A DNA stretch of 16,386 bases from an uncultured Collinsella sp. (GTDB lineage Bacteria > Actinomycetota > Coriobacteriia > Coriobacteriales > Coriobacteriaceae), in contig UQMW01000048.1 in assembly GCA_900542275.1 (NCBI GenBank), positions 1-16,386 on the forward strand, given 5' to 3'. The notes under the pieces were generated by a model, which saw only the letters and a program-made list of their open reading frames with translations, was not told where the DNA came from and searched no databases. The translations under genes and the position numbers were made by a program. Every line of letters starts with the position of its first letter. The stretch's first letter is position 1. Positions 1 through 8,803 of the stretch are shown one piece after another.

Positions 1-1629
<1,629 letters not shown>

Positions 1630-1901
1630 ATGTTGTTGTTCCTTATCTGCACGCGCAATGGGCACGGCATGCGGCCGCGCGGGCGTGCTTGGTAGTGCGC
1701 TAATACATACAAAAACGGGTGCGCACAGAGAGGACGTTGCTCAGCACGCTGGCGATCGCTTTGGCAGCCCTATCACGCGCCGTCCAGACGCAGCGGCCCT
1801 AAGCGATGGAGCAGATTCGCCGCGGGTTAGTATACCCGTGCTTCGCATGCCCCCACGTAAACCACAGATGACGGAGCGGACGAGACGGGCCTGGGCCGAT
1901 T
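1630..1901. other. Helicase upstream region (gene-free)
   Basis: No convincing gene is seen in this part of the 560-base gap between the helicase and copA. On the minus strand TATACT (plus coordinates 1829-1834) resembles a -10 box and would give the helicase a leader of about 190 bases, but no good -35 lies 16-18 bases upstream. The open frames here are extensions of antisense frames over the helicase. The rest of the gap is occupied by the palindromic element array and the copA promoter. Confidence 0.4.
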
Positions 1902-2038
1902 GTCTCAATCTGTAACAGTTACGAGACAAAACCGGGTCTACACGTTACAGATTGAGACGAACTCAAACATCGCAAAACATAATCTCGATCTGTAACAGTT
2001 AGAGGTCATTTTCCCCGCTAGATGTTACAGATCGAGAT
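1902..2038 (+). repeat. 57-bp palindromic element, array A (2 copies)
   Basis: Two copies, 1902-1958 and 1982-2038, are separated by 23 bases, so the period is 80. Each copy is a 15-base left arm (consensus GTCTCGATCTGTAAC), a 27-base centre beginning AGTTA, and a 15-base right arm that is its inverse complement. Copy 1 has CAATC in the left arm and GATTG in the right. Copy 2 starts with A and ends with T where other copies have G and C. Both are therefore paired changes that keep the arms perfectly complementary. No T-run follows either hairpin, so they are not ordinary terminators. The array lies between the divergent helicase and copA genes, 74 bases before the copA -35 box. Confidence 0.9.
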
Positions 2039-2111
2039 GTTTGACATGAGCTGCCAACGATTGAGCAGCCACCCGCATCTGTAGCGAAATGTCATACATT
2101 TTCATCCCCAC

Positions 2112-2142
2112 TGGACACCCCCAGGGGGTATGGGTGTATAGT
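2112..2142 (+). promoter_or_regulatory. copA operon promoter
   Basis: A -35-like TGGACA (2112-2117) and a -10-like TATAGT (2137-2142) are separated by 19 bases and lie about 47 bases before the copA start. The spacer is longer than the usual 17. The G-tract palindrome sits between the two boxes, where a bound repressor would block polymerase. The assignment is by eye. Confidence 0.6.
2115..2131 (+). promoter_or_regulatory. Probable CsoR operator
   Basis: ACCCCCAGGGGGT at 2117-2129 is a perfect palindrome around the A at 2123, extended by a flanking TAT on the right. CsoR-family repressors bind short palindromes with C-tract and G-tract halves in copper gene promoters. A csoR gene lies at the end of the same operon. 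The position between -35 and -10 fits repression that is released when CsoR binds Cu(I). Confidence 0.75.
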
Positions 2143-2189
2143 ATCGGCAGGTTAACAATTACAACACCGAACTACAGAAAGGAGAAGCC

Positions 2190-4532
2190 ATGGCTCAAGA
2201 TAAGTTCGACGTGGGCGGCATGACATGCGCCGCTTGCCAGGCACACGTGGACCGCGCCGTCAGCAAGCTCGACGGCGTCCAAAGCGTCGCCGTCAACCTG
2301 CTCGCCGGCTCCATGTTGGTGGACTATGACCCCGCGCAGGTCTCCCCCGACGACATCTGCACCGCTGTCGATCGCGCGGGTTACTCGGCCTCGCCCGTCG
2401 ACGCGGGCACCGGTGCCGCCGGCTCAAGTGGCAACGCGCAAGTCAGGTCCGGCGCCGCCCATATGGAGTCGCCGACCAAAAAGTTGGAGGCCGCTGCCTC
2501 CGCCATGCGCACTCGACTCATCGTCTCGATCGTCTTTCTCATCCCGCTGTTCTACATAGGCATGGGGCACATGCTCGGTTGGCCGCTGCCCGGCATTTTC
2601 ACGGACCACATCCACAGCATGACGCTCGCCCTCGCCGAGCTCGTCCTGCTCATCCCCATCGTCTATGTCAACGACGCGTACTTTATCAACGGGTTTAAAT
2701 CGCTCGCGCACGGCGCGCCAACCATGGACGCCCTCATCGCCGTCGGCGCGACCGCTTCCGTCGCCTGGTCGCTCTACGCCATGTTCATCATGGCCGACCA
2801 GTTAGCCGCGGGTCAGGTCCACGAGGCCATGATGACAGGCATGGACAATCTGTATTTTGAGAGTGCGGGTACGATCCTGTCGCTCGTCACCGTGGGCAAA
2901 TATCTCGAGACGCGCAGCAAGTCCAAGACCGGCGGCGCCATCGAGGCGCTCATCGACTTGGCACCCAAGACCGCGACCGTCGTTGCCGATGACGGCACCG
3001 AAACCACCGTCGACGTCGACGCCATCCTTCCCGGCCAGGTCCTGCGCGTGCGTCCCGGCGAGTCTATCCCTGTCGACGGCGTGGTACTCGAGGGCGCGTC
3101 GGCCGTGGACGAGAGCGCGCTCACCGGCGAGTCCATCCCCGTGGAAAAGGCCGCCGGCGACACCGTCAACGCCGCCACGGTCAACCGCACCGGATCGTTT
3201 ACCTTCCGTGCCACACGCGTGGGTGCCGACACGTCGCTTGCCAAGATCATCCAGCTCGTCGAGGACGCCAATGCCACCAAGGCGCCTATCGCCCGCCTGG
3301 CCGACAAGGTCGCCGGTGTGTTCGTGCCCGTGGTGTTCGTAATTTCGGCCGTGACCTTTACGGTGTGGATGGCACTGACCGGCAGCATAAACGAGGCGCT
3401 CACCTCCGCCGTGACCGTGCTGGTGATCAGCTGTCCGTGCGCACTGGGTCTGGCCACGCCCGTCGCCATTATGGTAGGCACCGGCAAGGGCGCCGAAATG
3501 GGCATTCTGTTTAAGAGCGCCGAGGCGCTAGAGAACCTGCGCAGCGTGGGCACCGTGGTGCTCGACAAGACGGGCACGGTCACCCGGGGTAAGCCTGCCG
3601 TGACCGATATCGTGGTAGCCACGCGCGCTGACGGCTCGTCCGCCATGAGCGAAAAGGCGTTACTGAAGCTCGCTGCCGCGTTGGAGCGCTCGAGCGAGCA
3701 CCCGCTGGCCGAGGCGATTATGGCCGAGTGCGAGTCGCGCGGAATCGTCGCGCGCATGGTCGAGGACTTTGCTGCCGTGCCCGGTCGTGGCGTTACGGCA
3801 CGCGAGGGGCAGAATATCATCGCGGCCGGCAACGTGCGTCTGATGAACGAGCTGGGCGCGGAGGTGCCCGCCGGACTTGTCGAGCAGTTCGCTGCCGAGG
3901 GCAAGACGCCGCTGTTCTTTGCCAAGAACAGCGAGCTCGTTGGTACCATCGCCGTGGCTGACGAGGTCAAAGAAACGAGTGCCGAGGCCATCGCCGCGCT
4001 CCGCAAGCTCGGCGTCGACGTGCGCATGCTCACCGGCGACAACCGCGTGACGGCCGAGGCCATCGCCCGCCGCGTGGGGCTGAGCAGCGAACAGGTCATC
4101 GCCGACGTCCTCCCCGCCGACAAGGAACGCCATGTGCGCGAACTGCAAGATGCGGGCGGCAAGGTCGCCATGGTGGGCGACGGCATCAACGACTCCCCCG
4201 CCCTGGCGCGCGCCGACGTGGGCCTTGCCATTGGCACCGGCGCCGACATCGCCAAGGAGGGCGCCGACGTGGTACTCATGCGCAGCGACCTCATGGATGT
4301 TGCGCGGGCCATCGAACTTTCGCGCGCCACGATCCGCAACATCAAGCAGGACCTGTTCTGGGCACTGTTCTACAACGGTATCGGCATTCCGCTCGCCGCG
4401 GGCGTGTTCTTCCCGCTCACCGGCTGGCAACTCTCGCCGATGTTTGGCGCCGCGGCCATGAGCCTGTCGAGCGTCTGCGTCGTAAGCAATGCGCTGCGCC
4501 TGCGAACCTTTAAGCCTAAAGTGGCAAAATAG
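2190..4532 (+). CDS. copA: Copper-exporting P1B-type ATPase CopA
   Basis: Inner-membrane pump that exports Cu(I) at the cost of ATP. The 780-residue protein has one N-terminal heavy-metal domain with MTCAAC (metal ligands C13 and C16), then membrane segments starting near residue 110. It has the TGES actuator loop (312-315), the intramembrane CPC metal site (415-417), the phosphorylated Asp in DKTGT (D459), the SEHP nucleotide-binding His-Pro (H504) and GDGIND (663-668). Near the end is MSLSS (from 757), the pattern of Cu(I) pumps in the last membrane helix. About eight membrane segments can be counted. The start has AAAGGAG at 2178-2184, five bases upstream. It is the first gene of copA-copZ-csoR. 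The CPC plus MxxSS pattern favours Cu(I)/Ag(I) over Zn or Cd. Confidence 0.97.
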   Translation: MAQDKFDVGGMTCAACQAHVDRAVSKLDGVQSVAVNLLAGSMLVDYDPAQVSPDDICTAVDRAGYSASPVDAGTGAAGSSGNAQVRSGAAHMESPTKKLEAAASAMRTRLIVSIVFLIPLFYIGMGHMLGWPLPGIFTDHIHSMTLALAELVLLIPIVYVNDAYFINGFKSLAHGAPTMDALIAVGATASVAWSLYAMFIMADQLAAGQVHEAMMTGMDNLYFESAGTILSLVTVGKYLETRSKSKTGGAIEALIDLAPKTATVVADDGTETTVDVDAILPGQVLRVRPGESIPVDGVVLEGASAVDESALTGESIPVEKAAGDTVNAATVNRTGSFTFRATRVGADTSLAKIIQLVEDANATKAPIARLADKVAGVFVPVVFVISAVTFTVWMALTGSINEALTSAVTVLVISCPCALGLATPVAIMVGTGKGAEMGILFKSAEALENLRSVGTVVLDKTGTVTRGKPAVTDIVVATRADGSSAMSEKALLKLAAALERSSEHPLAEAIMAECESRGIVARMVEDFAAVPGRGVTAREGQNIIAAGNVRLMNELGAEVPAGLVEQFAAEGKTPLFFAKNSELVGTIAVADEVKETSAEAIAALRKLGVDVRMLTGDNRVTAEAIARRVGLSSEQVIADVLPADKERHVRELQDAGGKVAMVGDGINDSPALARADVGLAIGTGADIAKEGADVVLMRSDLMDVARAIELSRATIRNIKQDLFWALFYNGIGIPLAAGVFFPLTGWQLSPMFGAAAMSLSSVCVVSNALRLRTFKPKVAK

Positions 4533-4558
4533 GCTCACTATTACGTCCATTTAGAACG

Positions 4559-4657
4559 GGTTTTCCAGGTGCCAGAGATTGACCTGAAAGAGGAGCGACG
4601 CGTACTTTGGTACGCGAGCGACGGCTTGAAGGTCAAGGTCGGGTGCCTGGGAAAGCC
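4559..4657 (+). ncRNA. Structured RNA candidate between copA and copZ
   Basis: This is a nested, nearly symmetrical hairpin of about 99 nt. The outer stem pairs 4559-4573 with 4642-4657 (15 pairs, including three G-U pairs and one bulged G). The middle stem pairs TTGACCT (4579-4585) with AGGTCAA (4630-4636). The inner stem pairs CGCGTAC (4599-4605) with GTACGCG (4610-4616) around the loop TTTG. Two 13-base internal strands, 4586-4598 and 4617-4629, face each other, and both contain AGCGA. Two adjacent outer-stem pairs are U-G and G-U in the plus transcript but would be A-C mismatches in the minus transcript, so the sense RNA is the likely functional molecule. It lies in the copper mRNA, 22 bases before the copZ start. 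No T-run follows. It could be a cis-regulatory element, a processing site or an inserted RNA family; the function is not known to me. Confidence 0.65.
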
Positions 4658-4679
4658 GACACAACAGAGAGGAATACCC

Positions 4680-4901
4680 ATGCGTTACACGATTAAGACT
4701 TCCGGCCTTATGTGCGGCCACTGCGACGCCACCGTCGAGACGGCGTTGCTCAACGTGGTCGGCGTGACCGACGCCGACGCCGACCATGAGACCCAGACCG
4801 TCCAGGTAGAGTGCGCCGACACTGTGACTGCCGAGCAGCTCGCCGCCGCCGTCGAGGCCGCGGGCGAGAAGTTCCACGCCCTGTCCGTAACCGCCGCGTA
4901 A
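4680..4901 (+). CDS. copZ: Copper chaperone, CopZ-like HMA domain protein
   Basis: Cytosolic Cu(I) carrier expected to hand copper to CopA or CsoR. The protein is 73 residues, a single heavy-metal-associated domain. The metal-binding loop is MCGHC, with C12 and C15. The pattern of alternating strands and helices (YTIKTSGL; ATVETALLNV; TVQVECAD; AEQLAAAVEAAG) is the usual beta-alpha-beta-beta-alpha-beta layout. The frame is open upstream to an ATG at 4569, but that part lies in the structured RNA. The start chosen here has GAGAGGA at 4667-4673, six bases upstream, and gives exactly one HMA domain. It follows copA and precedes csoR by 43 bases. Confidence 0.9.
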   Translation: MRYTIKTSGLMCGHCDATVETALLNVVGVTDADADHETQTVQVECADTVTAEQLAAAVEAAGEKFHALSVTAA

Positions 4902-4944
4902 CGACCCGCACGTACCCCCCCCCGACCAGAAACGAGAACCCGCC

Positions 4945-5217
4945 ATGATGGCAGACCATAAATCGGTGACCCGCATGCTCAAGACGGCACGCGGTCAGAT
5001 CGACGGCATCCTGCGGATGGTCGATGAGGACCGCTACTGCGTCGATATTTCTACGCAGCTCATGGCCACACAGGCGCTCCTCGCGCGCATCAACGCCGAC
5101 GTGCTCAAGGCGCATATCGAAGGCTGCGTGACTTCGGCAATCGAATCGGGCGACGAGGAGCTCAAGGCCGCCAAGCTTGCCGAGATTGAACGCGTCGTCG
5201 ACAAGCTCTCCAAGTAA
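4945..5217 (+). CDS. csoR: Copper-sensing transcriptional repressor CsoR
   Basis: All-helical DNA-binding repressor that leaves its operator when it binds Cu(I). The 90-residue protein has the family pattern RGQIDGILRMVDEDRYC and the Cu(I) ligand set C32, H57 and C61 (Cys, then HIEGC), which marks CsoR rather than the Ni/Co sensor RcnR. It is last in copA-copZ-csoR, so if the operator before copA is its target it controls its own synthesis. Two ATG codons stand together (4945 and 4948) and either may be used; only a weak purine-rich stretch precedes them. The length matches the family. Confidence 0.93.
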   Translation: MMADHKSVTRMLKTARGQIDGILRMVDEDRYCVDISTQLMATQALLARINADVLKAHIEGCVTSAIESGDEELKAAKLAEIERVVDKLSK

Positions 5218-5261
5218 TTGGGGCATTGGGAACAATCTTCTTTGCACCGTCTTGGTGTTCT

Positions 5262-5308
5262 GGGGACAGGTATGCTTGCACCACACTGGTGCAGATTAAC
5301 CTGTCCCC
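5262..5308. repeat. REP-like two-part hairpin after csoR
   Basis: GGGGACAGGT (5262-5271) is the exact inverse complement of ACCTGTCCCC (5299-5308). Inside it TGCACCA (5277-5283) pairs exactly with TGGTGCA (5287-5293) around a three-base loop. A smaller imperfect hairpin, GCACC (5244-5248) with GGTG (5254-5257), precedes it. No T-run follows, so a terminator role is possible but not clear. The layout resembles dispersed REP/MITE-type palindromes. The only related motif in the window is GGGGACA in the hairpin after gltD. Confidence 0.75.
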
Positions 5309-5363
5309 CTTGCTCTAAATCGGGTATAAAGGCGTGCAGTATATCGAACGAAAGGCAATTCGC

Positions 5364-5837
5364 ATGAATGACTTTATGAAGGGTCGCAACGGCGCCGATG
5401 AGCTCACCGTCGTGTTGGGCTTCGCAGGCATTATCATCGCGATGATCGGGTCGATGGCCCGTATCCAGTGGCTCAGCTGGATCGCCATCGCCGTGATCGC
5501 GCTCGGCGTGCTGCGCGGTCTGTCCAAAAACATCGACGCGCGCCGCAAGGAGAACGATGCCTTTGTCACGGCGACCGCAAACGTCCCCGGCCTAGGTAAG
5601 TTCGTCGCCAGCTTGGGTGGCGGCGCCGCGGCTGCCAACGCCTCGCGCGCGGCCGGCACCAGCAAGGAAGACTTTGAGCGCGCCAAGCGAACGGCCAAGA
5701 AGATGTGGAAGGGCCGCAAGACCACGGCCTACCTTAAGTGCCCTAACTGCGGTCAGATGCTGTCCGTCCCCAAGGGTAAGGGCAAGATCCGCGTCACCTG
5801 CCCCAAGTGCCACGCCAAGATGGAAACGCGCTCCTAG
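5364..5837 (+). CDS. Small membrane protein with C-terminal zinc ribbon, function unknown
   Basis: The 157-residue protein has two predicted membrane segments (about 13-33 and 35-53), a basic Ala/Gly-rich linker and a C-terminal zinc ribbon. The four metal-binding cysteines are C126, C129, C146 and C149 in CPNCG and CPKCH. This implies a membrane-anchored protein with a cytoplasmic Zn-binding module that could bind nucleic acid or protein; no function is known to me. An upstream in-frame ATG at 5334 has no ribosome site. The start at 5364 has AAAGG at 5350-5354, nine bases upstream. TATAAA at 5325-5330 may be a -10 box, so the gene is probably transcribed on its own, separate from csoR. It ends 24 bases before a strong terminator. 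Confidence 0.85.
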   Translation: MNDFMKGRNGADELTVVLGFAGIIIAMIGSMARIQWLSWIAIAVIALGVLRGLSKNIDARRKENDAFVTATANVPGLGKFVASLGGGAAAANASRAAGTSKEDFERAKRTAKKMWKGRKTTAYLKCPNCGQMLSVPKGKGKIRVTCPKCHAKMETRS

Positions 5838-5860
5838 CAGCTACACCATAGGAAAAATAA

Positions 5861-5895
5861 AAGCCGAGGCCTCGTGTTGAGACCTCGGCTTTTTT
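5861..5895. terminator. Bidirectional rho-independent terminator
   Basis: AAGCCGAGG (5861-5869) pairs perfectly with CCTCGGCTT (5883-5891), with extra CTC/GAG pairing in the loop. A T-run ends the plus strand (5890-5895), and an A-rich run (5853-5862) gives a T-run on the minus strand. It sits between the convergent membrane protein and amidohydrolase genes and can stop both. Confidence 0.92.
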
Positions 5896-5928
5896 GAACG
5901 CGGCATAGGGGCCGTCCCTTTGTCACAC

Positions 5929-7299
5929 CTATGCCACGCCGTCACGGGCGAGCTCCTCGGCCAGCGCTTCGGCAGGCATGGCCATAATCGCGTCGAGCTC
6001 GGCGTCCACCTCGGGAATACGCTTCACCTTGAGTTTGCGCACCAGGTTGCCGCGGCACATCACGTGCATTGGCTCACGCAGAGCGCACAGGTCATCGAGC
6101 GGGTTCTCGTGCGTCACCAAAATGTCGGCCGCCTTGCCGCACTCGATCGTGCCGGTCTCGCCGCCTAGGCCCAACAGCTCGGCATTGACCTGCGTCGCCG
6201 TATGCAGCGCAAAGGCGTTGCTCACGCCCACGTACTTGGCAAAGTAAGCGACTTCGCGCCACATGTCGTACTGGGTCACGAACGGGCAGCTCGAGTCCGT
6301 GCCCAGGCCCACCTTAACGCCGGCTTCCAGCGCCGCACGAGCACTCTCGATAATGCCCGAGCACACGATGTCGCCGTTCTTCTTTTGCGTGTCGGTCGAA
6401 TGGGTCTTTTCCGGATCGAGCAGTACAAACGGCAGCGCCGGACTAATCGTGCAGGTCACGCTCGGCGCGCGTCCCTCGAGCTGTGTTCCCGCGGCGCCGC
6501 GGTACAGCTCCAGGATCTCGGGGGTCATCGGGGCACCGTGCTCGATCGTATCGACGCCGGCCTGAAGCGCAGCCTTCACGCCCTCGGTGCTCTCGACATG
6601 GGCCATGACCGGAAGGCCAACCTCGTGCGCCGCCTTGCACGCCGCCGCGGCGACACCGACCGGCATGCGCAGCACGCCAGGCTCGCCTACTTCGGTCGCG
6701 TCGAACACGCCGCCCGTCACGAACAACTTGATGACATCGGCACCGCGCGCATACAGATCGCGCACCTGTTCGGCCGCCTTGGCGGGGGTATTGGCGACCT
6801 GCGCGAACAGCCCCGCACCGTGACCGCCCGGCACCGTGACACCCGTTCCCGGCGCCACCAGACGTGGACCCTGATACTTGCCGGCGTCGATAGCGTTGCG
6901 CACGGCAATATCGGCAAACAGCGGGTCACCCGCACCGCGCACCGTGGTCACGCCACTTGCCAACTGTTGCTGGGCACTGCCTTTGAGGATGTGGCGAACG
7001 ATGGCGCGGCCCACGGGATTGTCGAGCTTCTTCATCAGCGCACCCGCATCGCCCGCCGAAACCGGCTTGCCCGAGCCGCACAGATGCACATGCATATTGA
7101 TGAGACCCGGCATGAGATACGCCCCTGCCAGGTCGATGACCTCGGCACCCGCCGGCGCCTGCGCGACAGCACTCGGCCCCATCCATGTGATGACACCGCG
7201 CTCAACGGCCACGGCCATATCGGGCTGCGGCTCCATATGCTCCGAGCCATCCAAAACGGTCGCATTGATAAACAACGTGGGACGATCAGCAGACGCCAT
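5929..7299 (-). CDS. Amidohydrolase, imidazolonepropionase/prolidase-like
   Basis: Cytosolic metal-dependent hydrolase of an amide or peptide-like bond; substrate unknown. The 456-residue protein has the amidohydrolase plan: a small N-terminal beta domain, MPGLINMHVHL with metal ligands H70 and H72, the probable carboxylated lysine K191 in VIKLFVTGG, ligands H234 (MAHVES) and H254 (IEHG), and the catalytic D335 in GLGTDSS. The C-terminal part returns to the beta domain (GTIECGKAADILV). This residue set matches the Xaa-Pro dipeptidase-like and imidazolonepropionase-like group, but without hut genes nearby histidine breakdown is not supported. The start has GGGGGAGGAG just upstream (about 7306-7315). 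An AT-rich TAATAAT about 50 bases upstream may be part of a promoter. No signal peptide is seen. Confidence 0.93.
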   Translation of the reverse strand: MASADRPTLFINATVLDGSEHMEPQPDMAVAVERGVITWMGPSAVAQAPAGAEVIDLAGAYLMPGLINMHVHLCGSGKPVSAGDAGALMKKLDNPVGRAIVRHILKGSAQQQLASGVTTVRGAGDPLFADIAVRNAIDAGKYQGPRLVAPGTGVTVPGGHGAGLFAQVANTPAKAAEQVRDLYARGADVIKLFVTGGVFDATEVGEPGVLRMPVGVAAAACKAAHEVGLPVMAHVESTEGVKAALQAGVDTIEHGAPMTPEILELYRGAAGTQLEGRAPSVTCTISPALPFVLLDPEKTHSTDTQKKNGDIVCSGIIESARAALEAGVKVGLGTDSSCPFVTQYDMWREVAYFAKYVGVSNAFALHTATQVNAELLGLGGETGTIECGKAADILVTHENPLDDLCALREPMHVMCRGNLVRKLKVKRIPEVDAELDAIMAMPAEALAEELARDGVA

Positions 7300-7447
7300 A
7301 TCGAGCTCCTCCCCCTTAGAAACTTCAACATTTGTCCATTATTACCCAGTTCGGCAGGATTGCTGCGGACATATCGGTTAACGGAGAAAGGAGGAGATGC
7401 GGAGAATGGAATGCGTTGCAGCCCCATCCCAGCGACATCCGGGAAAT

Positions 7448-7665
7448 GTCTAGATCTGTAACAGGTGAACCGTCTTTAACCTTCCAAATGTTACAGATCG
7501 AGATCTTTCGGCACCGCGTCCAACCTTTGTCTCAATCTGTAACAAGTAGACAGGTTTTCGGCCTCTAGATGTTACAGATCGAGATATTTTAGCGGCAGCC
7601 AACCTTCTGTCTCGATCTGTAACAGTTGCGAGGCCAAACGGCCCCTTGTTGTTACAGATCGAGAC
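7448..7665 (+). repeat. 57-bp palindromic element, array B (3 copies)
   Basis: Copies lie at 7448-7504, 7529-7585 and 7609-7665, each 57 bases, with linkers of 24 and 23 bases (period 81 and 80). Arms are as in array A. Copy 3 has a left-arm change (GTCTAG for GTCTCG) that breaks one pair, copy 4 has an A facing C, and copy 5 is perfect. The linkers share CCAACCTT but otherwise differ. The array fills most of the 407-base gap between the start of the amidohydrolase and the end of the nuclease-like gene, and stops 41 bases after the nuclease stop codon. Apparent reading frames across it (7450-7734) are translations of the repeat itself. Confidence 0.92.
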
Positions 7666-7706
7666 AAACTCGGCAGGAACAACCACATCCGCGTCAGTTA
7701 CACCCC

Positions 7707-8783
7707 TCAGCGCCCATACCACTGCCGCCTCCACTGCTCAGCCAAATCGGCCCACTGCGGAATGCCCGCCAGTCTCATCTTTTCAGCCAGCTTCCCCGGA
7801 TTCTTGAGCTCATCAAACGTAAACCTCAGCACCTTATGTCCGAGCATCGTCAGATGAGACTCTCGCTGACGTTCTGCCACGAACGGGTCGACCGACTCCC
7901 GACCCTCGTCGTTCTGTAAGGCATACTTTCCCTTTCCATCGAGCTCGCCAATCACGCACGTCCCGTCCTCGAGCCTCCAGAAATAATCAACGCGAAACAC
8001 TTGGCTCGAATCAAGCGGGTCACGAAACTCCACCTGCAACTCTGGCACCGGAAAACCGTATGCAATAAAGAATGCCCGGAACCGAGACTCGCCACCGTTT
8101 TCGGACAGCCCGTCCGCATGCGACGCAATCACCTGAGCTCTGCGATATCCGCGTCTGCCCTCGCAATCGGCCTGGAGCCGTTCGCAGAGGTCGTCGCGCG
8201 ATATGCCCTTCGCCCGCAGCGCAGAATCGGCGATCGCCAGACCATACGAAAACGGCGCACGCAGCAGACAGTCCTTCACCGTGCGCCAAAACGGCGTCAC
8301 TCGCACGCCGTCGACGCGCTCAAGCGCACCCGCCGCCTGCGGACGCAACAGCCGGCATCCTGCACTCAGCGGCACCGAGCAACCTGTCTTAACAAGAAAT
8401 CGCGGCCCAAGCAGATCATTTGGCACCTCCAGACCCCACAAAAGTGCCGCGTCGTAACCCCAAAACGCCCAATCGGGATGAAACTCCGCAAGCCCTTTGA
8501 TGGTCCGCAGCGCTCGCTCCGTCGGCGTCAACGCATCCCAATCATGCTGAAAACAGAACAGGTGCGACTCAGGCTCCGCGATATCGTCGGTTCCCACATG
8601 GCGCCGCAGCCACATGAGCTCGGCATTGTCGTGCGTCACAAGCAGCACGCCTAGTTCAGCCGCCTCCGTGAGCCTGGCAAGCATCCTATTCCGCGCCAAC
8701 GTGTTGCGAGCCGTATGCTTGTGTTTGAGAACGGTATTAGACACTCCCATCACCACCACATCGGACAAATGGACCATTGTCAC
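7707..8783 (-). CDS. Protein with C-terminal PD-(D/E)XK nuclease-like domain
   Basis: The 358-residue protein looks two-part. Residues from about 20 to 200 resemble the regulator-like region found in AbiEi-type and DUF559-associated proteins, a weak match by eye. Residues about 228-330 carry a Vsr/DUF559-like nuclease pattern: E232 in ESRFR, D266 in VDYFW, then E280-x3-K284 in GELDGKGKY, followed by an RES..TMLGHKVLRFTFDEL ending typical of that fold. This suggests a single-strand or mismatch-type DNA endonuclease, or a catalytically competent relic. No methyltransferase or obvious toxin partner adjoins it. The GTG start at 8783 has GGAGG at 8789-8793, five bases upstream; an ATG at 8777 is the alternative. 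Palindromic element arrays lie 20 bases upstream of the start and 41 bases after the stop. Only the nuclease fold is a confident call. Confidence 0.75.
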   Translation of the reverse strand: MTMVHLSDVVVMGVSNTVLKHKHTARNTLARNRMLARLTEAAELGVLLVTHDNAELMWLRRHVGTDDIAEPESHLFCFQHDWDALTPTERALRTIKGLAEFHPDWAFWGYDAALLWGLEVPNDLLGPRFLVKTGCSVPLSAGCRLLRPQAAGALERVDGVRVTPFWRTVKDCLLRAPFSYGLAIADSALRAKGISRDDLCERLQADCEGRRGYRRAQVIASHADGLSENGGESRFRAFFIAYGFPVPELQVEFRDPLDSSQVFRVDYFWRLEDGTCVIGELDGKGKYALQNDEGRESVDPFVAERQRESHLTMLGHKVLRFTFDELKNPGKLAEKMRLAGIPQWADLAEQWRRQWYGR

Positions 8784-8803
8784 CGTTGCCTCCGCTGATA
8801 AAC

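Noticed and set aside
2062..2100. Third, degenerate copy of the 57-bp element after array A
   Set aside because: ATCTGTAGC at 2078-2086 resembles part of an arm but is ten bases out of phase and has no inverse partner.
2813..4345. 510-residue minus-strand open frame
   Set aside because: Antisense to copA; Ser/Thr/Ala-rich without recognisable motifs.
4569..4679. N-terminal extension of copZ from the ATG at 4569
   Set aside because: The extension lies in the structured RNA and has no ribosome site, while the ATG at 4680 has a good one and yields a normal-length HMA protein.
7448..7665. CRISPR array (regular repeats with 23-24 base spacers)
   Set aside because: The repeated unit is a 57-bp long-armed palindrome with a variable centre, the linkers partly resemble each other, and arrays have only two or three units with no cas genes in the window.
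7450..7734. 94-residue minus-strand open frame across array B, and a similar one at 8847-9077
   Set aside because: Both contain the same peptide-like pattern (SRSVT...VYLLQIE) because they translate the palindromic element; neither has a ribosome site.
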